Source: Pseudomonadota bacterium | GTDB lineage: Bacteria > Pseudomonadota > Gammaproteobacteria > Pseudomonadales > Pseudohongiellaceae | Assembly (NCBI GenBank): GCA_027623555.1 | Contig: JAQBSZ010000009.1 | Span: 52,572 to 116,571 of the forward strand | Reading direction: 5' to 3' | DNA: 64,000 nt | Part shown: piece by piece, positions 42,721 through 51,579 of the stretch | How the letters are laid out: each line of letters starts with the position of its first letter | Position numbering within the stretch: position 1 is the stretch's first letter | The notes under the pieces: generated by a model | Database searches by the model: none | What the model was told of the DNA's origin: nothing | What the model saw: the letters and a program-made list of their open reading frames with translations, nothing else | Position numbers and translations under genes: made by a program

Positions 42721-43593
42721 TCAATACACAAACCGGTAACTGTCCCCGTCACTCACTACTTTTCCAGCGCTAGGAGCGGCGAAATGGGTGCCGATGACCA
42801 GGGTGGGAGAATCCACCAATTCCTTTAAGACGGCATGTCGGCAAGCTGCCGCCGCGTTCTGGTCTTCATCGAAGGCCACCGTCCAATCGGGGCGCGCAAT
42901 CTGGCAGGGGTGGTGCATCATGTCACCGGTGATCATTGCCTTCTCACCCCTGGATTCAATCAACACGCTGACATGTCCTGGCGTGTGTCCGGTCGTTGGC
43001 AGCAATCGTATCTCATCGCTTATTCGATGGTCGGTCTCCACCAGGTCGACCAGGCCGGCGGCGAATAGTGGAGCCACCGAATCTTCCATCACTGGCAATT
43101 GGTCCTCGGCATCGCTGCCTGCCCAGAATTCGTACTCTTCTGATCCAAGCAAGTAACGGGCATTCGGAAACGTGGGCTGCCATCGATTGCCTGCTTTCAT
43201 CGTATTCCAGCCCACGTGATCGACATGCAGATAGGTGCAGACCACCAGGTCGATCGCCAGATGATCACAACCCGCGGCACCCAGATCTTTTAGAAACTCG
43301 GTATGCAGCGCTTCATTAGCGGTGATCTTGCGCGGCTTATCGTTACCGACACAGGTATCCACCAGCAGATTTATGTCAGGAGTCTGCACCAGCAGCGCAT
43401 GTATGGAGAGCAACAAGTGTCCTTCCGGGGTCACGAAATTCGGGTACAGCCAGGGAATCTCCTGCAGGGCTGCAGGGCGCGCTGCTGCCATGAACGGATA
43501 TTTCTCGTAGTACTCAACTTCAAGCACTACTTCCAGGACGCGCGAGATGATCACGTCACCGACCTGCCAGGTAAGAGTGGGGGCTTGTGACAT
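42721..43593 (-). CDS. metallo-beta-lactamase-fold hydrolase with altered metal motif
   Basis: The 290-residue protein has an MBL fold: NLLVDTCVGNDKPR, CTYLHVDHVGWNTM, LLPTTGHTPGHVSVL and ITGDMMHHP. The metal motif HLHVDH normally starts with His; here the first position is Tyr121 (YLHVDH), a single C-to-T change. His123, Asp125 and His126 remain. Relatives are lactonases or esterases acting on diverse substrates. Activity may be reduced or dependent on one metal. Confidence 0.88.
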   Translation of the reverse strand: MSQAPTLTWQVGDVIISRVLEVVLEVEYYEKYPFMAAARPAALQEIPWLYPNFVTPEGHLLLSIHALLVQTPDINLLVDTCVGNDKPRKITANEALHTEFLKDLGAAGCDHLAIDLVVCTYLHVDHVGWNTMKAGNRWQPTFPNARYLLGSEEYEFWAGSDAEDQLPVMEDSVAPLFAAGLVDLVETDHRISDEIRLLPTTGHTPGHVSVLIESRGEKAMITGDMMHHPCQIARPDWTVAFDEDQNAAAACRHAVLKELVDSPTLVIGTHFAAPSAGKVVSDGDSYRFVY

Positions 43594-43785
43594 AGCGTTA
43601 ATTCCTGCAGTGACACGCGAACAGCGGATGTTGCGGGCATTGTAGCAAGCCCCGTCTGCCTATTGGCAATGCATGCAACTTGTGCCACGCTTGAACTATT
43701 CCAGTGGCTTGGTAACACCGGTGAAAATACAATTAAGCAATTTAAAATGTGCTGGTGATCCAGCGAAGAACTTCAAGGAAATCTT

Positions 43786-44325
43786 ATGAATAAGTCTATA
43801 ACGCTCACTCGAGTTTTCAGTGTCATCGCTGTGCTGTTAGTCGCTGCCTGTGCCAGCACTTCACAACTGGACCTGGACGCCCTGCGCGCTGCTGAAATCA
43901 CCAACTTCAGAACTCCCGCGGGCAACGTGCTCTCCAGTGGCCAGCCCACTGAAGCCCAGATTCAGGTCCTGGCACGCTCCGGTGTTCGTCATGTTATTAA
44001 TCTGCGCACACCGCAGGAAGAAATAGACTTCGAGGAAAAGGCTGCCGTTGAAGCGCTTGGCATGGAATATTATTCCATCCCTGTCGCAGGAGCCGGAGGC
44101 GTCAATGCGGCGAATGCACAATCCTTGCAGGCCATCCTTAATGACATCGGTGGCGAGGGGGTCCTGGTACATTGTGCCAGTGGCAATCGCGTCGGTGGAC
44201 TCTTCGCCGTGAATGCCTTCGCGTCAGGCTCCAGCCTCGATACAGCGATGGCCGAAGGCAACCGCTGGGGCATGACTTCAGAGAATCTGCAACAGGCGGT
44301 ACGGCAATCCCTGTCCGGTAATTGA
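43786..44325 (+). CDS. phosphatase-like (DUF442/DSP type) lipoprotein
   Basis: The 179-residue protein has a lipoprotein signal (Cys22 after LLVAA). The catalytic-type loop HCASGNRVGG (129-138) has C-x4-R as in DUF442/beta-lactamase-hydrolase-like phosphatases, and VRHVINLRTPQEE matches the conserved IDLR strand. It is probably a periplasmic thiol phosphatase or sulfurtransferase-like protein. Confidence 0.83.
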   Translation: MNKSITLTRVFSVIAVLLVAACASTSQLDLDALRAAEITNFRTPAGNVLSSGQPTEAQIQVLARSGVRHVINLRTPQEEIDFEEKAAVEALGMEYYSIPVAGAGGVNAANAQSLQAILNDIGGEGVLVHCASGNRVGGLFAVNAFASGSSLDTAMAEGNRWGMTSENLQQAVRQSLSGN

Positions 44326-44643
44326 GTTAACTTCGCAAGCAACCCATCTCTATATAACCTGAAAAGCAGCATAAGGGATGGGTAATTATTTTTACCCATT
44401 CCTGTCAGCCTCACTGTGCGGCATGCCTGTCATGCCGGACGATTTCGTCATTGCGATTCTCAGTCGTGCCTGGGAAGAGGCGAGGGGTGGTCAGCGCCAG
44501 CAACAGTAGTGTGTCAGTCTGTACGGCGAAAGCTGTTGCGCGCTCCGCGCAGCGAATCAGCCGTAATCTAAACCTCTGCGTCTGACCGACCTGACTGTAA
44601 TTGTGGCATTACTCGGTTACACTGCCTGCAGGAGGACAGCGCC
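44326..44643. other. gap with hairpins before DUF1499
   Basis: No gene seen. ATGGGTAA-ttattt-TTACCCAT (44378-44399) is a likely terminator for the upstream gene; CGGCATG-cctgt-CATGCCG (44419-44437) is a further small hairpin. AGGAGG at 44630 serves the next gene. Confidence 0.6.
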
Positions 44644-45447
44644 ATGTCTGAACAGAATACGCATTCAGATAAGCCCCCTTTTAACTGGAGCCGGTATCTC
44701 AGAATCGATGCCGGTCTGTGTCTGCTTGCCGGAGTCGGCATTGGCCTGATCGCCCTGGCCGCTCCGCTGGGTGTTTGGATTGGGCTGTGGGATTTTCGCC
44801 GTGGCTTCAGCCTACTGCAGTTTGTTAATGCCTGGGCCGACTGGATTGCCGGTGGCACACTGATCATTGCCATCGCCCTGTTGATTGTTAGCAAGCTCAA
44901 GTCGCTGGACAATGCCTTTCAGTTGAGTGGCATCGCCCTGATCGGCACCGTAGTTGCGACTGTTGCCTGGTATATTCCCGAGACATTCCGTCCACCGGAA
45001 GGCACGCCGCCTATTCATGACATCGCCACCGATACCCTGCGGCCGCTGCAGTATATTGCCATCGCCCCCTTGCGGGCCGATGCTGCTAACAGCATGGAAT
45101 ACGGCAGTGGTCCAAACATGACAGCCAGGCGCCTGATGCAACTACAGCAGGAGGCGTACCCGGATATAAGACCGCAGCGATTCGATGCATCGGTTGAAGA
45201 GGTGTTCAACCGGGCCATGGCCGCGATTGAAACCCTGGGCTGGGAAGTGGTCGCAGCCGACTTGTTAACGGGTCGCATCGAGGCAACCGATACTACATTC
45301 TGGTTTCGCTTCAAGGACGATGTGGTGATTCACATAACGGTGGACAGGAATCAAGCGGTATTGAATGCCCGGTCCCTGTCACGAGTCGGTATAGGAGACG
45401 TGGGCAAGAACGCCGCGCGACTCCGAGAATTTTTCAGTCTTTTATAA
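44644..45447 (+). CDS. DUF1499 membrane protein
   Basis: The 267-residue protein has three N-terminal membrane helices (about 27-48, 60-82, 93-110) and a C-terminal DUF1499 domain (RRLMQLQQEAYPDIRPQRFD, AMAAIETLGWEVV, GRIEATDTTFWFRFKDDVVIHI). Function unknown. AGGAGG precedes the start. The following gene begins three bases (GTG) or 38 bases (ATG) after its stop. Confidence 0.87.
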   Translation: MSEQNTHSDKPPFNWSRYLRIDAGLCLLAGVGIGLIALAAPLGVWIGLWDFRRGFSLLQFVNAWADWIAGGTLIIAIALLIVSKLKSLDNAFQLSGIALIGTVVATVAWYIPETFRPPEGTPPIHDIATDTLRPLQYIAIAPLRADAANSMEYGSGPNMTARRLMQLQQEAYPDIRPQRFDASVEEVFNRAMAAIETLGWEVVAADLLTGRIEATDTTFWFRFKDDVVIHITVDRNQAVLNARSLSRVGIGDVGKNAARLREFFSLL

Positions 45448-45485
45448 AAGTGCCCAGGGCCTTCATCCAGAGGCTGTTCCAAGCA

Positions 45486-45905
45486 ATGCATAAACATTCA
45501 ACACTAATCAAGATCGACATAAATGGATTTAATAAGATTGCCCAATCCATGCCTCCGCTCGAGACAATGCACTACCTGCGAGGATACTATGAAGATGTTT
45601 TTAAAGAAGCATCGGAGCTCGGTTGGAAGTTTGTCAAGACCATAGGAGACTGTGTGCTGCTATCAGCCGAAGAAAATGCTTCCGATGAAGATATCTGCGC
45701 ACTACACGACTCCATTCGCCGCCGCTTTGACATAAATACGAATTACCGGGTATGTGAGTTTGAAGAAAGTCGGTTTGAATTCGGTGACTATTCTTGTACA
45801 GACACTATAGGGGAAGATATAAACAATTTGTTTCTCGGCGATTCCGCTACCGTGATGCTTGGCAGAATGTCTGATCACATTGGGTGTGAAAATTTGCCAG
45901 GGTGA
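45486..45905 (+). CDS. minimal class III cyclase-like domain protein
   Basis: The ATG at 45486 is used; a GTG at 45450 without ribosome site is possible. The 139-residue protein begins with KIDINGFNKIAQ (Asp11, metal position of class III cyclases) and FVKTIGDCVLL (Asp55, second metal Asp), then an EDINNLFLGDS segment in place of the NLAARL helix. The conserved Asn/Arg pair for transition-state binding is not clear. It lacks any sensor or membrane part and is much shorter than a usual 180-residue domain; it may be a regulatory or heterodimer partner. Confidence 0.7.
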   Translation: MHKHSTLIKIDINGFNKIAQSMPPLETMHYLRGYYEDVFKEASELGWKFVKTIGDCVLLSAEENASDEDICALHDSIRRRFDINTNYRVCEFEESRFEFGDYSCTDTIGEDINNLFLGDSATVMLGRMSDHIGCENLPG

Positions 45906-45922
45906 AAAGTATCTAAAAAAAC

Positions 45923-45955
45923 GGGCCAGGTGTCTTAAAGAAGAGACCTGGCCCT
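45923..45955. terminator. bidirectional terminator
   Basis: GGGCCAGGT-g-TCTT, loop, AAGA-g-ACCTGGCCC: a long stem flanked by A7 and TTT. It separates the rightward cyclase-like gene and the leftward c-subunit gene. Confidence 0.88.
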
Positions 45956-45988
45956 TTAAGTAAACGCTGGAATCAGCGCTTTAACGGC

Positions 45989-46240
45989 CTATGCGAGGGG
46001 ATCGCCGAAAAGAATCAGTAGCGCCATGGCCACTGCCAGGATAGGTATGGCATCCAACATGCCCGCCATCAAGAAGGCTTTATTCTGCAACATGCTGGCT
46101 TGAGTAGGCTGACGCGCCGTACTTTCAATCAGCTTCGCTCCAACTCCACCGACTCCCGTTGCTGATCCAATGGCGGCGCCACCGACCAGGATTGCTACTG
46201 AGAGTAGTTTCATGGCATCGATCAGGTCTGTTTCATTCAT
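45989..46240 (-). CDS. orphan F-type ATP synthase c subunit-like proteolipid
   Basis: The 83-residue protein is a two-helix hairpin: AILVGGAAIGSATGVGGVGAK, polar loop ESTARQPTQ, then MLDAIPILAVAMALLIL with the proton-carrying Asp. It matches AtpE in length and in the RQP loop. No other ATP-synthase gene is nearby, and terminators or promoters isolate it. It could be an extra c subunit used under some condition, or a homologue with a different role. Confidence 0.85.
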   Translation of the reverse strand: MNETDLIDAMKLLSVAILVGGAAIGSATGVGGVGAKLIESTARQPTQASMLQNKAFLMAGMLDAIPILAVAMALLILFGDPLA

Positions 46241-46291
46241 GCTTGCGTTCCAGTGGTATCCAGCTTTGCTGTCAATGCGGGCAGTATAGTA

Positions 46292-46350
46292 TGTTCATAA
46301 TTAGTTGATAATACCGATATATCTTATAATACTGTTCTTATTTATGAACA
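46292..46350. promoter_or_regulatory. possible LysR operator
   Basis: TGTTCATAA (46292-46300) and TTATGAACA (46342-46350) are an inverted pair in the A/T-rich gap between the c-subunit gene and the LysR gene. The two half-sites are about five helical turns apart, which fits cooperative or looped binding. Confidence 0.45.
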
Positions 46351-46376
46351 ATAGCATTGCCCCGGGAGGCACTGCG

Positions 46377-47285
46377 ATGAGTCGTTGGGAAGGATTTGAG
46401 GAACTGGTCGAGGTCGTAAATTCCGGGAGCTTTTCGGCGGCGGCCCGGGTGCTCGGCGTTTCCAAGAGCCATGTCAGCCAGCAGGTCAGTCGCCTGGAAG
46501 ACCGGCTTAATACTCGACTGCTGCACCGCACAACGCGCAAGCTCTCGCTTACGGAAACCGGCGCACTCTACTATGAGCAGGCGCGCCAGGTTGTCGAAGA
46601 CCTGGAATCGGCGGAGCAGGCAGTCTCGTATTTTCAACAGGAGATTAAGGGCGAGCTGCGGATTGCCGCCCCGCACCTGATTGGCGAGGCGCTGATGGTG
46701 CCCGCACTCGCTCAGTTTCTGGAGCAGCACCCGGGTCTCGATATCGAGTTGCTGCTGAGTGGACAGCGAGTCGATCTCGTCGATGAGCGATTCGACCTGG
46801 CAATCCAGGTGGGGGCGCGCAAAGACATCAACGTGGTCAACAAGCTGCTGGCCCCGACCAGTTTTCACGTGGTCGGAAGTCCTGCCTATCTGCTAAGGCA
46901 TGCGCCACCGCAAACGCCAGAAGACCTGAAGCAGCACCAATGCCTGTTGTTTATGGATACAGGATCCACCAGGCCCTGGCGATTTCAGGGTGACAAGGGC
47001 TCAGTGAGTATGTCGATTAAGAGTCACTGGCGCAGTAATAGTGGACATGCCTTGCGCTCGGCAGCCGAACAAGGCCTCGGGCTGGCTTACCTGCCGGATT
47101 ATTATCTGCAACATTCCCTTGTTGACGAGTCCCTGGTTACTCTGTTGAACGACTGGCAATCTCCTGATCGTGAAATCGTCGCTATCTACCAGCACAAGCG
47201 CCACCTATCGACCAAAATTCGAGTGTTTACTGAGTTTCTGAAGGAGTTTTTCACAAGGGAGCTGCAGTTGTTGCGCCACGTGTGA
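46377..47285 (+). CDS. LysR-family transcriptional regulator
   Basis: Start at 46377 with GGAGG ten bases upstream. The 302-residue protein has an N-terminal winged helix (FSAAARVLGVSKSHVSQQVSRLEDRLNTRLLHRTTR) and a substrate-binding domain (LRIAAPHLIGEALMVPALAQFL...). It may regulate the c-subunit gene, divergent from it, or the NHL-repeat gene downstream. Effector unknown. Confidence 0.93.
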   Translation: MSRWEGFEELVEVVNSGSFSAAARVLGVSKSHVSQQVSRLEDRLNTRLLHRTTRKLSLTETGALYYEQARQVVEDLESAEQAVSYFQQEIKGELRIAAPHLIGEALMVPALAQFLEQHPGLDIELLLSGQRVDLVDERFDLAIQVGARKDINVVNKLLAPTSFHVVGSPAYLLRHAPPQTPEDLKQHQCLLFMDTGSTRPWRFQGDKGSVSMSIKSHWRSNSGHALRSAAEQGLGLAYLPDYYLQHSLVDESLVTLLNDWQSPDREIVAIYQHKRHLSTKIRVFTEFLKEFFTRELQLLRHV

Positions 47286-47374
47286 GTCGCGGTCTTACAG
47301 AGTTGGCTTGCCAATCATTCTCCGCAGTGTGATTATCAATATCCGCTTAAAAATACTAACCGGAGGTCACCATC

Positions 47375-48430
47375 ATGCGCGCACTTCATTCCGTTATTCC
47401 CGCTCTTGCACTCGCCCTGGTCAGTCTTGTGCTGACGAGTTCTGTCTTTGCCCAGGCATACAGTAATCCCTATGCAATCCCCATGGAGCCGTGGGTAAAA
47501 ATGCCTGCCGGCAGGACGATAGGTGCCGTGGGCGATGTCGATGTCGATCCCGATGGTGTGCACATGTGGGCGGTGGTGCGCTGCGATGCTACTGCGCCGA
47601 ATCGCTTCGGTGATGAATGCGTGGATTCCGATCTCGATTCTATATTGAAGTTCAACAGTAACGGCGAAGTGGTCGAGAGTTTCGGCAGTGGCATGTTCAT
47701 CTGGCCGCACGGTATCGATGTCGATCCTGACGGCAATGTGTGGGTAACCGATGCCGTAAACCAGACACGTATACCGAGCAATGACAAGCGCGGCCACATC
47801 GTCGTGAAGTTCTCGCCGACAGGAGAAGTCCTCATGGTGCTCGGCACGCCGGGTGAGCCAGGTCCGGGTTCCGACCATTTTACATCGCCAGCTGATGTGG
47901 TGATCGGCGATAATGGTGACATCTTCATTGCCGATGGACACTACGAAAATGGCAATAGTCGCGTAGCCAAGTTCGACCGGAACGGCAACTTCATCAAGGA
48001 GTGGGGTAAAACCGGTTATGCACCAGGTGAGTTTCGCGTCCTGCACACCATTGCTATCGACCGGCGCGGTCGACTGTTCGTTGGTGACCGATCCAATAAT
48101 CGCATCCAGTTATTTGACCAGGATGGAAATTTCATTAATAGCTGGACACAGTTTGGTCGTCCCAGCGGAATCTTCTTTGACCAACATGACAATATCTACG
48201 TGGCGGATTCCGAGTCTGATGATCTGCAGAATCCCGGTTGGGAAATGGGCATCCGGATCGGCGATGCCAACCTCGGCTGGGTATATCATTTCGTGCAGCT
48301 TCCCTACGGGGATCCCCGCGATCCCGCCGGTAATGGTGCCGAGTTTGTCGCAGTCGATGGGACCGGCAATATGTACGGAGGTGAACCACGCCCGCGCAAG
48401 CTGCAGAAGTATATGCGCGTCAGGCCGTGA
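47375..48430 (+). CDS. exported NHL-repeat beta-propeller (PAL-like)
   Basis: The 351-residue protein has a signal peptide ending VFAQ. About six NHL repeats follow (GDVDVDPDGVHMW, PHGIDVDPDGNVWVTDAVN, PADVVIGDNGDIFIADGH, IDRRGRLFVGDRSNNRIQLF, GIFFDQHDNIYVADSESD). The arrangement is like peptidyl-alpha-hydroxyglycine alpha-amidating lyase-type domains, though lyase activity is not shown. A MITE-end-like sequence and a terminator follow. Confidence 0.85.
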   Translation: MRALHSVIPALALALVSLVLTSSVFAQAYSNPYAIPMEPWVKMPAGRTIGAVGDVDVDPDGVHMWAVVRCDATAPNRFGDECVDSDLDSILKFNSNGEVVESFGSGMFIWPHGIDVDPDGNVWVTDAVNQTRIPSNDKRGHIVVKFSPTGEVLMVLGTPGEPGPGSDHFTSPADVVIGDNGDIFIADGHYENGNSRVAKFDRNGNFIKEWGKTGYAPGEFRVLHTIAIDRRGRLFVGDRSNNRIQLFDQDGNFINSWTQFGRPSGIFFDQHDNIYVADSESDDLQNPGWEMGIRIGDANLGWVYHFVQLPYGDPRDPAGNGAEFVAVDGTGNMYGGEPRPRKLQKYMRVRP

Positions 48431-48431
48431 T

Positions 48432-48445
48432 CAGAGGCTCCCTAG
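48432..48445 (-). repeat. solitary end of the MITE family
   Basis: CAGAGGCTCCCTAG is the exact reverse complement of the outer 14 bases of the element in the MFS gene (10469-10482 region, CTAGGGAGCCTCTG). No second end is nearby, so this may be a remnant. Confidence 0.45.
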
Positions 48446-48465
48446 TTGTAGTACGAAAGGAAATA

Positions 48466-48495
48466 AAAAAGGCAGATCCAGGATCTGCCTTTTTC
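48466..48495. terminator. bidirectional terminator
   Basis: AAAAAAGGCAGATCC / GGATCTGCCTTTTT is a strong stem with A- and T-tracts. It ends the NHL-repeat gene, and possibly the leftward cyclase gene whose stop is at 48565. Confidence 0.92.
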
Positions 48496-48564
48496 ATTTT
48501 ACTTGTTTAATTTGGAAACTCGCGACGATCTCTGAGAGTACATACACTAAAACTTGTAATTCTC

Positions 48565-50559
48565 TTAAGCTGGAAGTTCAGAGACAATCTCTCCTAATAC
48601 ATCCACTATCGCTGGATCGAATTTCCCAGACCTTACGTACTTACCGAGTTCTGTAAGTGCTGCATGACTTTCCCAGGGGTCGCGGTACGGACGCTTGGAG
48701 GTAAGACTGATATAGGCTTCAGCTACTGCAAGGATGCGGGCACCCAGGGGAATATTATCTTCACGGATGCCAGCCGGATAACCCGAGCCATCAAAATTCT
48801 CATGATGACACTCGATCAGTTCCAACATCTTTTCGTTTTCGTAACCGGCGTTGCGTAACCTGCGCACACCCTCACGTGGATGCATGTGGATATGAGTAAA
48901 GTCTTCCTCAGTTAGACCACCATTTCGATTGAGTATATTTTCAGGAACGATAGTCTTGCCGATCTCGGCGAGGTAGCCGGCTTCGAGTATGTCGTGTTTC
49001 TCCTGATCTACCAGACCCATGCGGTTGCTAATCAGGAAGGCAGTGATGCCAACCAGGCGAGAAAAACCCACTGAGCCATCGATACATTCCACCGGCAGGA
49101 TAAGATCTTCTGGGTAAGGCACCAGTTTATTCAGTCTGGGTTCCAAATCCTCGAGCAGGCGCCTGGGTAATTGCTTGCACCTGTCAAGCGGATTTCTGAA
49201 GGCCACTACTTCATAAAGGTGAACTGTACTGCGGCGTCCTTTTATCGTGACATCGCGCTGCTGATCCAGCACCACCGCGTTCTCAGCATAGGCGACCTTG
49301 GCATCTGAATTACCAGGTTCGGTCTCCATGGCAAACTTCAGATGTAAATCAGCCTGCTCCGGGTCATTGGCTTGAAGCAATAACTTCGCCACAGCTATAC
49401 GCAGAGAGACATCGCGACTATTTTGTTCAATTTTCGCCAACAGCCCAGTAATTTCATCTACCAGGCCGGGATTGTCAGACTGGGTATAAGTTGCGAGGCC
49501 AGATACGGGCCGAAACTCGAAAATCTCGCTACAGTCTTTATAGGTGGCCTCGTCGACTGTGACCCAACCAGGTTCACACATACCTTCTATACGGGCAGCC
49601 AGGTTCACGGTATCGCCAAAAGCGGTGAATGACTGGCGCTTGGCACCGATGATTCCGGTAGTTGCAACACCGGTTGCAATGCCCACGCGCAGCTTGAACG
49701 GATAGTTGGACTTGCGCATTCGCTCCTGCATCTTCCAGGCAGACGCTACAGCCAGTAGCGAGTGTTTTTCATAGCGGATGGGCGCACCGAATTCGGACAT
49801 GATGCCATCACCCATGTACTTGTCGATATGGGCGTTGTATTGCAACAAGATAATCTCCATGTCCCCGAGGTACTTATTCAGTTCGGTGATAACCACTTCG
49901 GCAGAATGTTCTTCGGAGTATTTTGTGAACCCTTTAAGGTCGGAGAACATGACACTGATGCGACGATTCTCGGTACGAATTCGATTTTCGATCATCAGTT
50001 TTACAACGGCCGGGTCCATCGTCGTGTAGAGAGCCTCCTCTACTTTCTCTTTATGGGCACGCATCGATTTGGTTTTCTCTTCAAGGGCGCGGGTTCGTTC
50101 CTCGACCTTGAAGTCCAGCTCAGATTCGAATTCGCGAATCGTGTTCATGGTCTGCTCGAGCAGTTCCGCGTTGCCACTTGCTTCAGCTCTTGCTCGCAAG
50201 GCTTCAGTCATTTTGTCTTGCAACTCGCGGTGAGTAAAACCGACGATTACAGCAGTCAGAATCAGGAAGCCGGCCCAGGTCAGGATCGATGCCCAGAGAC
50301 TGAACAAGTCCATTGGAGCTATAAACCGGTCCGGATAGATGCTGGCGAAAATAACGATTACCAGGAAGGTAAAGAAGGCACCCAGTACACCGGAGCGAAT
50401 TCCAAGGTAATAGGAACTGAGCAGCACCGGCAGGTAGAAAAAGTTCAGAAATGATAATTTGGCATCTACGAACCAGACGATGGCGCTGACGAAAACAAGA
50501 ATGACAAGGATAAATACGCCTTCAAAATTATCGACTAGATATTGTTTTAATGCTTCCAT
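48565..50559 (-). CDS. membrane class III adenylate/guanylate cyclase fused to degenerate HD-GYP domain
   Basis: The 664-residue protein has four or five membrane helices (residues ~12-108), a coiled coil (112-180), a class III cyclase domain (about 198-350) and an HD-GYP-like domain (about 495-662). Cyclase metal Asp207 (FSDLKGF) and Asp251 (MGDG), and Asn319/Arg323 (VNLAARIE), are present, so it should be active. In the HD-GYP part, the HD pair is AE (LAEIGK, 530-535), the first His position is Phe499 and VAD is VAE; HH585-586 and DGSGYP remain. Phosphodiesterase activity is therefore doubtful, and the domain may sense c-di-GMP. No neighbour gene suggests the signal. Confidence 0.9.
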   Translation of the reverse strand: MEALKQYLVDNFEGVFILVILVFVSAIVWFVDAKLSFLNFFYLPVLLSSYYLGIRSGVLGAFFTFLVIVIFASIYPDRFIAPMDLFSLWASILTWAGFLILTAVIVGFTHRELQDKMTEALRARAEASGNAELLEQTMNTIREFESELDFKVEERTRALEEKTKSMRAHKEKVEEALYTTMDPAVVKLMIENRIRTENRRISVMFSDLKGFTKYSEEHSAEVVITELNKYLGDMEIILLQYNAHIDKYMGDGIMSEFGAPIRYEKHSLLAVASAWKMQERMRKSNYPFKLRVGIATGVATTGIIGAKRQSFTAFGDTVNLAARIEGMCEPGWVTVDEATYKDCSEIFEFRPVSGLATYTQSDNPGLVDEITGLLAKIEQNSRDVSLRIAVAKLLLQANDPEQADLHLKFAMETEPGNSDAKVAYAENAVVLDQQRDVTIKGRRSTVHLYEVVAFRNPLDRCKQLPRRLLEDLEPRLNKLVPYPEDLILPVECIDGSVGFSRLVGITAFLISNRMGLVDQEKHDILEAGYLAEIGKTIVPENILNRNGGLTEEDFTHIHMHPREGVRRLRNAGYENEKMLELIECHHENFDGSGYPAGIREDNIPLGARILAVAEAYISLTSKRPYRDPWESHAALTELGKYVRSGKFDPAIVDVLGEIVSELPA

Positions 50560-50929
50560 AGTAGCTTGGTATTCCTTCAGGAATGGCTTGACTTAACCCC
50601 ATTAGATTTTGTTGGAGTATTATATCGACGATTGCTGCTTCTTCTCTTTTTATTTCGGGACAAACTGCGGCCTTGCGGGGAAAACGTGGGTAAGATTTAA
50701 GCACTTTTAGTTAGGTCTCACAACAATTGAACGAATCGCCAACTGACTTTGTAGATCAGTTACGTTATCAATCAAGAATGGTTCACTTGACTGACTTCTC
50801 AATGATGCGCTTGTTCTACCTGATTAACGGATTTACCTTTTGCAACTCCCCCAATTATAGGGGGTTTAACATAATGCGGTGTGTTTATCCTATATGGCTC
50901 TTTTCCCTTCTCAGCCCCGGTGCAGTTTA
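50560..50929. other. gap between cyclase and lipoprotein gene
   Basis: No gene or RNA was recognised. CCCCC-aattata-GGGGG followed by TTT (50848-50867) is a possible short terminator or attenuator before the lipoprotein gene. Confidence 0.5.
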
Positions 50930-51460
50930 ATGAAATTTTTACTGATTTCTGTAATCTGTTTGGCATTTTTTGCCTGCCGCAGTACTAATTTTGAGCAGTG
51001 GCCAGTCGAGATTCCTGACCGCAACCTGTTCATTGCCGCCTATTCGGAAGACAGTGAGAATCAGAGTCGCCAATCCCGCCGGCTATATCTGCAATGGGTG
51101 TTGAGTTTTTACCAGGGCAGTCTGATCTATCCCAGCGGCTGGATTGATGTCCAGGCAACGGTACTGGCGAACACTTTACCGCCAGAGCGAGAACAACTGG
51201 AGCAGCGCCTCGAGAACCTCGGTGGAAGCATCGCCGCGGAATGGGCCAAGCATAATGATCTACGGGTCATCGACAGCCGCCTGTTGTCGCTGTGGGAATC
51301 CATTTTGCAGCTTGCTCCCGAGCCCGAGGATCGCCTGCGCTCTATCGAAGTTATCAGTGAGGACATCGATGATCTGCTCAGCGGCGAACTGCGGTCGGCC
51401 GATGTGCACAATGCCCGCTATGAGCAAAAGCTGGGTCTGGAGCTGTTCAGTGGATTCTAG
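50930..51460 (+). CDS. lipoprotein of unknown function
   Basis: The ATG at 50930 starts a lipoprotein signal with Cys16 (CLAFFAC). The 176-residue protein is acidic and helical (QSRRLYLQWVLSFYQGSLIYPSGWIDVQ, QLEQRLENLGGSIAAEWAKH). No family recognised. It is followed by the FadR-like gene after 194 bases. Confidence 0.7.
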   Translation: MKFLLISVICLAFFACRSTNFEQWPVEIPDRNLFIAAYSEDSENQSRQSRRLYLQWVLSFYQGSLIYPSGWIDVQATVLANTLPPEREQLEQRLENLGGSIAAEWAKHNDLRVIDSRLLSLWESILQLAPEPEDRLRSIEVISEDIDDLLSGELRSADVHNARYEQKLGLELFSGF

Positions 51461-51579
51461 CCAGGCCACACTCTCGAGCGACTGAAATCCTCCACTTCCT
51501 GTGGATAAACCTTCGGTTCATCGGCAGAAAATGGCGCTTTAGCGCCACTACCTTGATCTTTCCGAATTAGAGCCTATAT

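Noticed and set aside
49762..50454. 230-codon plus-strand ORF
   Set aside because: It is antisense to the well-supported cyclase gene and shows no domain features.
50727..50930. 67-codon plus-strand ORF in the gap before the lipoprotein
   Set aside because: No ribosome site or homology; it includes the CCCCC/GGGGG hairpin and is probably non-coding.
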